Shown one piece after another: positions 1 to 7,074 of a DNA stretch of 15,544 bases. The stretch is from JAAYUD01 sp036846645 (GTDB lineage: Bacteria; Bacteroidota; Bacteroidia; Bacteroidales; Bacteroidaceae). The stretch covers positions 1 through 15,544 of the forward strand of contig DAIUBN010000057.1 of NCBI GenBank assembly GCA_036846645.1. The letters run 5' to 3'. Position 1 is the first letter of the stretch, and each line of letters begins with the position of its first letter. A program made the translations under genes and the position numbers. The notes beneath the pieces were generated by a model, which did not search any database, was not told the DNA's origin, and worked only from the letters and a program-made list of their open reading frames with translations.

Positions 1-244
1 TATTTATTAAAACTAAAGCTTAATTTATAGAACTCTTCTTTATGATTACACTTTTTATTCAAGAAGATACGAAGTTTACTTCATGAAGAATCGTAAAACG
101 CCTTTAACCAACCACAGTAATATAAGTCCTATGTGCTCGATACGTTTCATAAGGTCCATAAGTGATACTAGATATTTTCTCTAAAAAGAATATATTATTT
201 CAAAAATCATTAACTTTGGCCACGGTAATACCATTGGAAGAACT
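1..244. other. A+T-rich intergenic region upstream of the HTCS gene
   Basis: No coding region is supported here: all three + frames hit stops within about 30 bases of the left edge, and no credible reading frame runs in from either side. The region holds a perfect 10-bp palindrome CTTCATGAAG (79-88), overlapped by GAAGT-tt-ACTTC (71-82), a short tandem pair CATAAG (148-153 and 157-162), and GGTAATACC (224-232, arms GGTA/TACC) close to the HTCS start. Any of these could be regulator sites, but none can be assigned. Confidence 0.5.
211..218 (+). promoter_or_regulatory. Candidate Bacteroidetes -7 promoter element for the HTCS gene
   Basis: TAACTTTG is an exact match to the Bacteroidetes primary sigma -7 consensus TAnnTTTG. 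It lies 26 bases before the HTCS start codon, which would leave a short leader. No convincing -33 TTTG is seen at the usual 19-21 base spacing, so this rests on one half of the promoter only. Confidence 0.3.
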
Positions 245-3200
245 ATGTATAAGAACCTAATTAACACAATACTCGCATCTTTACTTGCCCTCAATGTATT
301 CGCCACCGATCAGACGATTATCAACAAGCTGTATTTCCGGCCTATTGCAGTGTCGGGCAACTTGCCATCGGCCGAAGTACAGCAAGTATATCGCGACAGA
401 GAAGGATTAATGTGGCTCTCTACCCGCTCCGGACTTTGTTCTTACGACGGATACCAAGTTAAGACATATCGTTCTACTGTGAATTATCCCAATCTATTTC
501 AAAGTAATAATATATGGAGCGTATCCGAAGATAAAAACTTCAACTTGTGGATTGGTACAAATAGCGGACTCTATACTTACAATAAAAGAAGTGGTATCAT
601 GCGCAGAATGAATCGCAGCTTGTCCGACCCTATCAGCAAAGTTTATGTAGACAAGAACAATGATGTATGGATTGGCACAAATAGCGGTTTGATAAAATAC
701 ATATCGCAGGCCAATACGTTCCTTCGTTTCACCAATCAGAACCACAGGGCACTTCCAAGCAGTTATTCGGTCACTTCTATTATACAAACTTCGGACGAGT
801 CTATTATCATGGGAACATGGGCAAACGGTTTGTTCCATATTTCATCGCAGAACAACACTGTGCAAGCTTATCCGAAATTCGATGAAGAGAACTCGGCACA
901 CACTCTCTTTCAAGACCGGAAAGGACGTTTGTGGATAGGTACTTGGAACTGTGGCCTCTACAGAATAGACAACCCGCAAGATGTACTTCATCCATCGATA
1001 CATGCTTATCGCAACTCTTCCAACCCTTTTTCACTATCCGATAATATCGTCTACTCTATTAACGAAGACCCGGTGACCAACACACTATGGGTAGGCACCC
1101 GTTCGGGACTGAGCATTATGGATATTAACGATGAAATGGGGCATTTTACTAATTATACGACAACCAGTATCTCTCACCCACTGCCATGCAATGAAATCAA
1201 CTCTATCGTGACAGATGGTTATGGCGGGTTTTGGATTGGCACTATCGGCGATGGAGTTCTTCAGACGTCTACACGGCCTTCGTTCTTTACAACCTATGAT
1301 TTCAATGCTATCAATCAATATGTACCAGCCAAAGCGATAAGATGTATCCACCCCATAAATAGTCATTTGATGTGGATAGGAATCGGTTCTTATGGTATGG
1401 CACTGTACGATCGCAGCACTCGAAAAGCGGTGTTCTGCCGTCAGCTTACCGAATTTTCAGGCATCACCGAACTGCAATCTATCACAGCAATGCAGACATT
1501 GAAGAATGGCGAGACATGGTTTGCCACGCATGGAGAAGGAATAATAACCTATAAGAAAGGACAACTAGCCCAATCACATAAGTCAATCAACTGCAAGTTT
1601 CTTTTCGAAAATAATGTATTGTCACTTTATCATTCTCAAAATGGCGCAATATGGATAGGACAATTTAGTGGACTTTCGGTAGCACTGCGCGACATGTCGA
1701 AAGGATATATCGTCAACTTTATGAGAGAAGGCGGAAAGAATCTCAGCCATTGCAGTATCGTAAATATATCGGAAGACAAGATGGGCAATATTTGGCTTGC
1801 CACCGAAGATAAAGGTATTATCAGAGTAACGGGTGATCCATGGAATCCTCGTTCGCTGAAGTTTCACCATTACTCTCCCGACAACGATAAGCTGAAAGTA
1901 GTAGATGTAGTAAGTGTGGTTCAAGACACTCACCGACCTATTATATGGGCTATTTCGAAAAGTGGCGGACTGCTCCGCCTCGACACGGCGAGCGATAGGT
2001 TTGTTGCGATGAACGATATCTATCATATTCCCGACGATAATGTAAGGAGTATCATAGAAGACAACTACGGTAACCTCTGGCTCGGCACCAACTATGGCAT
2101 TGTCAAAGTATCGTTCGGCAAAGATATCGAACACCCAGCCGTACAGATTTTCACTGTTCTCGATGGATTGCAAGACAATTATTGCCTCACCAACTCAGTA
2201 GCGAAATTCGGAAACGAAATTTTCTTCGGCAGTTATAAAGGAATGTGCTCTTTCGTTCCAAATAGCAGTAGAATAATAAAGACCATGAAGCCATCGATAG
2301 TTATCACCGACCTCAAGATATTCGATCGCAGCTATTCTGAACTCGATTCTACTCTACGCCACCGCATCAGCGCAGAGACACCATCTTTCACCAGGCGCAT
2401 CGTTATTCCTGCCGCCTACAATAATTTCACTTTAGAATTTTCGGCACTAGTCTATGCCCATTCGGAACAGTGCAAATATGCTTATCAACTAGAAGGTTAC
2501 GACAAACAATGGCGCTATGTTGATGCCTCACATCGGTATGCCTACTACAACAACCTACCATCGGGGAAGTATAAGTTCCATTTGAAAGCCACCAATCCAT
2601 CGGGCATTTGGTTCGATATGCCTTACGAAGTGACAGTAATCGTCAAACCTCCATTCTATGCTACATGGTGGGCATATCTATTCTACTGTATTGTTATTGC
2701 CTCTATCGCCTATATGGCTCACCGAATCAGTCAGAATCGTTTAAAACTAAAGAACTCTCTGAAGATGGAAGAGATGAAAAAGGAACAGATAGAGAAACTC
2801 AATCAAGCCAAATTGCAGTTCTTTACCAACATTACTCACGAGCTGCTCACTCCACTCGCCATTATCTCGGCTTCTATGGAACACCTCAAGATGTCTATCA
2901 AGCAAGATTCTGAAGACTTCGGTGTGATGAAAAGCAATATCAGCCGTCTGATACGTCTCATCCAACAGATTCTCGAATTTCGCAAAGCGCAGACAGGCAA
3001 TCTGAAGTTGAAAGTATCAGAAGGCAATGTCGCCGAATTTGTGCAGCACGAAATAGATAGTTTCGCACCTCTTATGAAGAAAAAAGGCGTGAACATGAGT
3101 TTCAATTGCAAGGAGAAAGAAATTAGAGGATATTTCGATAGAGATAAACTTGATAAAGTTATATATAACTTACTATCTAACGCAGCCAAATACAACAAGA

Positions 3201-4363
3201 AAGATGGAAATGTATGGGTAGAGTTACAGTCTACCGACAATAACGGCAGCATCATACTAACAGTAAAAGATACCGGAATTGGCCTCAGCGACGAGGCCAA
3301 GACACATTTGTTTGAACGATTCTACGACGGAGAATACCGCAAATCGAATACTGTAGGGACCGGCATCGGCCTGTCGCTCACCAAAGATTTGATAACGCTG
3401 CATCATGGAACCATCTCGGTAGATAGTACTCTCGGCGAGGGAACAACATTCATAGTCACACTGCCAATTGGTAAATCATCATTCGGTGCTGATCAATTCG
3501 ATTCGAACCACGAGGAAAATGAATTCATCTCCATCAACAAAGAAGAAGAGATAGACGATGAAGAAGAAAGTGACAATGTGACCACGGACGATAGCAAACC
3601 TAATATATTGATAGTAGAAGACAACGCAGAGTTGCTTTCGCTGATGTCGAAAATGCTCCGGGCAGACTACAATATATCTACTGCAACCAATGGAAAGGAA
3701 GGCTTGGAACAAATAGAAGCCGAATCGATAGACCTCATTGTTACCGACGTGATGATGCCGGTGATGGATGGTATGGAGTTGACTCATCGTATTAAAGGAG
3801 ATGCCGACTATTGTCATATCCCGGTGATATTACTCACTGCCAAGACCAAAGATGAAGACAGAGAGGAAGGTTATAACGTAGGTGCCGATGGTTTCATTAC
3901 CAAACCGTTCCAGCTTTCTGTGCTCCATGCCCGAATCAAAAACTTGCTCGAGGCACGCAACAGAGTGCAAACCAGATTCAAAGACAAAGCCTACTTCGAA
4001 CTCAAGGAACTTGAATATACCAATCTCGACCAAGACTTCCTGCAACGAGCTATCGACTGCGTGAACCAACATCTTGACGATACAGAGTTCGACCAGCAGG
4101 CATTTGTCGAAGAGATGGGAACCAGCAAATCTACACTTTACAACAAACTGAAATCGCTTACGGGGCTGAATACTTCGGCTTTCATCACCAATATCCGATT
4201 GAAAGCAGCCTGCAAGGTAATACAAGAGAATCCAAATATCCGAATCTCCGACCTTGCTTACATGGTAGGTTTCAATAACCCGAAATATTTCAGCACCTGT
4301 TTCAAGAAAGAGTTCGGCATGCTTGTCAAAGAATATGCAGCCGAGATTATAAGCAAAGAATAA
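245..4363 (+). CDS. Hybrid two-component system (HTCS) sensor kinase/AraC-type regulator
   Basis: A one-protein two-component system of 1372 residues, the full size for HTCS regulators of Bacteroidetes PULs. It should sit in the inner membrane, bind an oligosaccharide in the periplasm and switch on PUL genes. Domains in order: signal peptide (about 1-20, ending NVFA); 14 blade motifs of the type W-[IL]-G-T-x-x-G-L, making two seven-bladed propellers (about 25-690); Y_Y_Y domain (about 720-800); one membrane segment (about 806-826); HisKA with HELLTP, phospho-acceptor His865; HATPase with the N box (Asn975/Asn979), DTGIG from Asp1009 and GTGIG from Gly1038; a very acidic linker (about 1085-1118); receiver with Glu1125/Asp1126, phospho-acceptor Asp1168 and Lys1220; C-terminal AraC helix-turn-helix (about 1275-1365). 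All catalytic residues are present, so it looks functional. Its ligand is inferred only from the neighbouring GH51/GH2 genes. Confidence 0.97.
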   Translation: MYKNLINTILASLLALNVFATDQTIINKLYFRPIAVSGNLPSAEVQQVYRDREGLMWLSTRSGLCSYDGYQVKTYRSTVNYPNLFQSNNIWSVSEDKNFNLWIGTNSGLYTYNKRSGIMRRMNRSLSDPISKVYVDKNNDVWIGTNSGLIKYISQANTFLRFTNQNHRALPSSYSVTSIIQTSDESIIMGTWANGLFHISSQNNTVQAYPKFDEENSAHTLFQDRKGRLWIGTWNCGLYRIDNPQDVLHPSIHAYRNSSNPFSLSDNIVYSINEDPVTNTLWVGTRSGLSIMDINDEMGHFTNYTTTSISHPLPCNEINSIVTDGYGGFWIGTIGDGVLQTSTRPSFFTTYDFNAINQYVPAKAIRCIHPINSHLMWIGIGSYGMALYDRSTRKAVFCRQLTEFSGITELQSITAMQTLKNGETWFATHGEGIITYKKGQLAQSHKSINCKFLFENNVLSLYHSQNGAIWIGQFSGLSVALRDMSKGYIVNFMREGGKNLSHCSIVNISEDKMGNIWLATEDKGIIRVTGDPWNPRSLKFHHYSPDNDKLKVVDVVSVVQDTHRPIIWAISKSGGLLRLDTASDRFVAMNDIYHIPDDNVRSIIEDNYGNLWLGTNYGIVKVSFGKDIEHPAVQIFTVLDGLQDNYCLTNSVAKFGNEIFFGSYKGMCSFVPNSSRIIKTMKPSIVITDLKIFDRSYSELDSTLRHRISAETPSFTRRIVIPAAYNNFTLEFSALVYAHSEQCKYAYQLEGYDKQWRYVDASHRYAYYNNLPSGKYKFHLKATNPSGIWFDMPYEVTVIVKPPFYATWWAYLFYCIVIASIAYMAHRISQNRLKLKNSLKMEEMKKEQIEKLNQAKLQFFTNITHELLTPLAIISASMEHLKMSIKQDSEDFGVMKSNISRLIRLIQQILEFRKAQTGNLKLKVSEGNVAEFVQHEIDSFAPLMKKKGVNMSFNCKEKEIRGYFDRDKLDKVIYNLLSNAAKYNKKDGNVWVELQSTDNNGSIILTVKDTGIGLSDEAKTHLFERFYDGEYRKSNTVGTGIGLSLTKDLITLHHGTISVDSTLGEGTTFIVTLPIGKSSFGADQFDSNHEENEFISINKEEEIDDEEESDNVTTDDSKPNILIVEDNAELLSLMSKMLRADYNISTATNGKEGLEQIEAESIDLIVTDVMMPVMDGMELTHRIKGDADYCHIPVILLTAKTKDEDREEGYNVGADGFITKPFQLSVLHARIKNLLEARNRVQTRFKDKAYFELKELEYTNLDQDFLQRAIDCVNQHLDDTEFDQQAFVEEMGTSKSTLYNKLKSLTGLNTSAFITNIRLKAACKVIQENPNIRISDLAYMVGFNNPKYFSTCFKKEFGMLVKEYAAEIISKE

Positions 4364-4395
4364 ATTACCTATCGTATAATATTATTTCTAATTTT

Positions 4396-4420
4396 AAATA
4401 AATTATTTACTTTATTTTTT
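4396..4420 (+). terminator. Possible weak A+T-only terminator after the HTCS gene
   Basis: AAATAAA (4396-4402) can pair with TTTATTT (4411-4417) around an 8-base loop, and the T-run continues to 4420. It lies 33 bases after the HTCS stop codon. The stem has no G:C pair, so termination would be weak; a perfect alternative palindrome TAAATAA-a-TTATTTA (4395-4409) overlaps it. Low-complexity A+T sequence could produce this by chance. Confidence 0.25.
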
Positions 4421-4466
4421 ACCTTACCTAAATTATGTTGCAAAACATATTAATAATTGATACAAA

Positions 4467-4490
4467 TAAAGGCAACTAGTGTTACCTTTA
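4467..4490. promoter_or_regulatory. Imperfect 24-bp palindrome, candidate AraR operator
   Basis: The left arm TAAAGGCAAC (4467-4476) and right arm GTTACCTTTA (4481-4490) are reverse complements except for one position (C versus A), around the 4-base centre TAGT. It is by far the best dyad in the 220-base HTCS/araR spacer and has the size expected for a dimeric winged-helix repressor. Its right arm contains TACCTTTA, 7 of 8 matches to the -7 consensus TAnnTTTG, so binding could block a promoter for the araR-like gene. No second copy was found by eye in the other spacers, which fits autoregulation best. I cannot recall the published AraR consensus well enough to claim a match. Confidence 0.45.
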
Positions 4491-4583
4491 CACTTATATA
4501 CGATCATATAACTAATAACATTTTTAGTAGTTTAACATTCTTATAATAATTTTATAAATCAGACATATTAAAATATCATTACC

Positions 4584-5267
4584 ATGGGACAGTTCTATGA
4601 AAATAAAGATAAATTTTTAGTCGCAGTCGATTGCGTCATCTTTGGATTTCTTAAAGGAGAGTTAAATCTTCTACTCATAAGACGTGCATTAGAGCCAGGA
4701 AATGGGCTATGGTCTGTTATGGGAGGATTTTTGAATGCAAATGAAAGTATTGATGATGCTGCAAAAAGAATCCTTAAAGAACTTACAGGACTAGATAATA
4801 TATATATGGAGCAAGTAAAGCTTCATGGTGAAATATATCGTGATACTGGAGGAAGAGTCCTTTCGCAAGTTTATTATGCATTGATTGATATCGACACTTA
4901 TAACAGGCAACTAGTTGCCGATCATGACGCCCATTGGGTTAGTATAACAAAAATCCCGACTCTGATTTTCGACCATCTAGACATGGTAAAAGAAGCTTTA
5001 GTAAAACTACGCTTAAAAAGCAAAACAGAGCCTATTGGTCTCAACTTATTACCCGAGTTCTTTACTCTTCCACAGCTTCAAGCGCTCTACGAAGCAATTT
5101 ACAATGAGAAATATGACAAGCGTAACTTTAGAAAAAGAGTTAGCTCCTTCGATTTTATTGAAAAAACTGACAAAATAGACAAAAGTGGTTCGAAAAGAGG
5201 TGCAGTTCTATATCAATTTAATATTAATCGCTATAAGAAAATGAATAATCCAAAAATGGAACTATAG
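4584..5267 (+). CDS. araR: AraR-type Nudix-fold transcriptional regulator of arabinose utilization
   Basis: A 227-residue cytosolic regulator with an N-terminal Nudix domain (about 8-145) and a C-terminal winged helix-turn-helix of the NrtR/AraR kind (about 150-227, including LPEFFTLPQLQALYEAIYN and the DKRNFRKR stretch). From memory it strongly resembles the characterized L-arabinose-responsive repressor AraR of Bacteroides thetaiotaomicron (BT0354). The Nudix box is degenerate: Gly48, Glu54, Arg62, Glu66 and Gly69 are kept, but two conserved glutamates are replaced by Ile63 and Leu67, so it should bind a ligand rather than hydrolyse nucleotides. Its position between the HTCS and a GH51 arabinofuranosidase supports arabinose as effector. 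Samples of the gene are about 30-38% G+C, lower than its neighbours. The spacer upstream carries a candidate operator. The start ATG at 4584 gives the usual length. A related NrtR with another ligand is the alternative. Confidence 0.88.
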   Translation: MGQFYENKDKFLVAVDCVIFGFLKGELNLLLIRRALEPGNGLWSVMGGFLNANESIDDAAKRILKELTGLDNIYMEQVKLHGEIYRDTGGRVLSQVYYALIDIDTYNRQLVADHDAHWVSITKIPTLIFDHLDMVKEALVKLRLKSKTEPIGLNLLPEFFTLPQLQALYEAIYNEKYDKRNFRKRVSSFDFIEKTDKIDKSGSKRGAVLYQFNINRYKKMNNPKMEL

Positions 5268-5341
5268 CATTCTTTTAAATAGAATAAATCACAGCATTAT
5301 GTCCAGAGAAAAAAAATAAATAAGAGATTAATAATAATTTC

Positions 5342-5400
5342 AAATAATGCAATATCAAGAACATAATAATTTGCTCGCCATAGAGCATTGAATATTATTT
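5342..5400 (+). other. Possible folded leader before the GH51 gene
   Basis: In the 145-base spacer before the GH51 gene, AAATAAT (5342-5348) can pair with ATTATTT (5394-5400), CAAT (5350-5353) with ATTG (5387-5390), and an inner hairpin TGCTC/GAGCA (5372-5376 with 5383-5387, 6-base loop) fits inside, sharing one base with the middle stem. The fold would end 12 bases before the first ATG. The pairs are mostly A:U, and no -7/-33 promoter pair is clear in this spacer. No match to any riboswitch known to me. Confidence 0.2.
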
Positions 5401-5412
5401 ATACACAACAAT

Positions 5413-6966
5413 ATGACTATTATGAATTTAAGAAACATTCTTTCAATCATTACGTTTGCTGCTTCTATTCCTGTAGTAGCCCAGCAGACGACGACCATTA
5501 CACTTCATGCCGATAAGGCGAATCAGATAATTCCAAAAGAGATATACGGACAATTTTCAGAAGATTTAGGAAACTGTGTATATGGTGGACTATGGGTTGG
5601 AGAGAAGTCGGATATTCCGAACTTCAACGGTTACCGTTCCGATGTATTCAACGCATTGAAAGATTTAAAAGTACCGGTAATGCGCTGGCCAGGTGGCTGC
5701 TTTGCCGACGAATATCATTGGATGGATGGTATCGGACCGAAAGAGAAACGTCCTCACATGATCAACACCAATTGGGGTGGTACAGTAGAAGACAACAGCT
5801 TTGGTACAAACGAGTTTCTCAATCTCTGCGAAATGTTAGGTTGCGAACCCTATATAAGTGGCAACGTTGGCAGTGGCACAGTAGAAGAATTGGCTAAATG
5901 GGTGGAGTATATGACATCAGATGCCGACTCTCCTATGGCTAACCTTCGTAGAGAGAACGGTCGTGACAAGCCATGGAAGGTGAAATTTCTCGGCGTAGGC
6001 AACGAAAGCTGGGGATGTGGTGGCAATATGCGCCCCGAATACTATGGTGACATGTTTCGCCGTTACTCTACTTATTGCCGCGACTTCAGCGGGAACAAAC
6101 TTTATAAGATTGCCAGTGGCGCCAGTGACTACGACTACAACTGGACAGACAAGTTGATGAGCAACGTTGGAACAAACATGAAAGGTTTGTCTCTACATTA
6201 TTATACAGTACTCGGTTGGGACGGAAGCAAAGGTTCTGCCACCAAGTTCGACAAGAGCGATTACTACTGGACCCTAGGCAAATGTCTTGAAGTCGAGAAG
6301 GTGATTCAGAAGCACTGCGCTATTATGGATAAGTATGATAAAGAAAAGAAAGTAGCACTTATTCTCGATGAATGGGGCACATGGTGGGACGAGGAGCCGG
6401 GTACCGTTCGTGGTCATCTCTTCCAGCAGAACAGTATGCGCGATGCGATGGTTGCTGCTCTTTCTCTCGATGTTTTTCCTAAATATGCAGACCGCCTCAA
6501 GATGTGCAACATCGCTCAGGTAGTCAATGTCCTTCAATCTATGATTCTTACAAAAGACAAACAGATGGTACTGACCCCAACCTACTATGTTTTCAAAATG
6601 TACACAGTGCATCAAGGGGCTACCTATCTTCCTTTTGAGTTGAATTGCGACTCTATCAAGGCTCGCGACGGAAGAATGGTACCGGTTGTCAGTAGTACGG
6701 CGTCAAAAGACAAGAATGGTTTGGTTCATATTTCTCTTTCAAATGCCGATCTTGACAATGCACAATCGGTCAGCATCAATCTCTCTGACTTGAAACTTAA
6801 GAAAGTTACCGGTGAGATTCTGACTTCTGCAAAGATTACAGACTACAATTCTTTCGAGAATCCCAACTTAGTCAAACCCACTCCATTCAAAGACGCCAAA
6901 CTAAGCAAGGATATACTGAAAGTAAAACTTCCAGCCAAATCTATTGTTACACTCGAACTACAATAA
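5413..6966 (+). CDS. Exported GH51 alpha-L-arabinofuranosidase
   Basis: A retaining exo-enzyme that removes non-reducing terminal alpha-L-arabinofuranose from arabinan, arabinogalactan or arabinoxylan pieces. It has 517 residues, normal for the family. A signal peptide ending in VVAQQ (about residue 24) points to the periplasm. The GH51 core is clear: IYGQFSEDLG near residue 46, MRWPGGCF at 90-97, acid/base Glu198 in GVGNESWG, His262 in LSLHYYT, and nucleophile Glu320 in LILDEWGTWW. The rest (about 330-517) forms the C-terminal beta-sandwich. A second in-frame ATG at 5422 (Met4) gives an equally good signal peptide, so the start may be three codons later. It comes first in a two-gene glycosidase unit, with the GH2 gene 108 bases downstream. 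No truncation or missing catalytic residue is seen. Confidence 0.95.
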   Translation: MTIMNLRNILSIITFAASIPVVAQQTTTITLHADKANQIIPKEIYGQFSEDLGNCVYGGLWVGEKSDIPNFNGYRSDVFNALKDLKVPVMRWPGGCFADEYHWMDGIGPKEKRPHMINTNWGGTVEDNSFGTNEFLNLCEMLGCEPYISGNVGSGTVEELAKWVEYMTSDADSPMANLRRENGRDKPWKVKFLGVGNESWGCGGNMRPEYYGDMFRRYSTYCRDFSGNKLYKIASGASDYDYNWTDKLMSNVGTNMKGLSLHYYTVLGWDGSKGSATKFDKSDYYWTLGKCLEVEKVIQKHCAIMDKYDKEKKVALILDEWGTWWDEEPGTVRGHLFQQNSMRDAMVAALSLDVFPKYADRLKMCNIAQVVNVLQSMILTKDKQMVLTPTYYVFKMYTVHQGATYLPFELNCDSIKARDGRMVPVVSSTASKDKNGLVHISLSNADLDNAQSVSINLSDLKLKKVTGEILTSAKITDYNSFENPNLVKPTPFKDAKLSKDILKVKLPAKSIVTLELQ

Positions 6967-7017
6967 TTAAAATAAGTATGAATGATGCAGAAAACGTATT
7001 GCTCGTATTAATCAACT

Positions 7018-7041
7018 GCAAGCGACCACAGTGCCGCTTGC
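7018..7041 (+). other. Intercistronic stem-loop between the GH51 and GH2 genes
   Basis: GCAAGCG (7018-7024) and CGCTTGC (7035-7041) form a perfect 7-bp, G+C-rich stem around a 10-base loop. It lies about 50 bases after the GH51 stop and about 33 before the GH2 start. No T-run follows, so it is not a standard terminator. It could protect the upstream message end or mark a processing site. Confidence 0.5.
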
Positions 7042-7074
7042 TCCATCTCTTAACTAAACCAATTTATATAAATC

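Noticed and set aside
245..1300. Repeated W-I-G-T motifs as a DNA repeat or recombination site
   Set aside because: The repetition is at protein level (propeller blades) with diverged codons; no extended DNA identity.
1622..2173. 183-codon antisense frame inside the HTCS gene
   Set aside because: It lies opposite the propeller repeats, has no family features and no separate start context; a shadow.
5269..5285. Hairpin ATTCT/AGAAT directly after araR as a terminator
   Set aside because: Only 5 weak pairs and no T-run; araR and GH51 could be co-transcribed.
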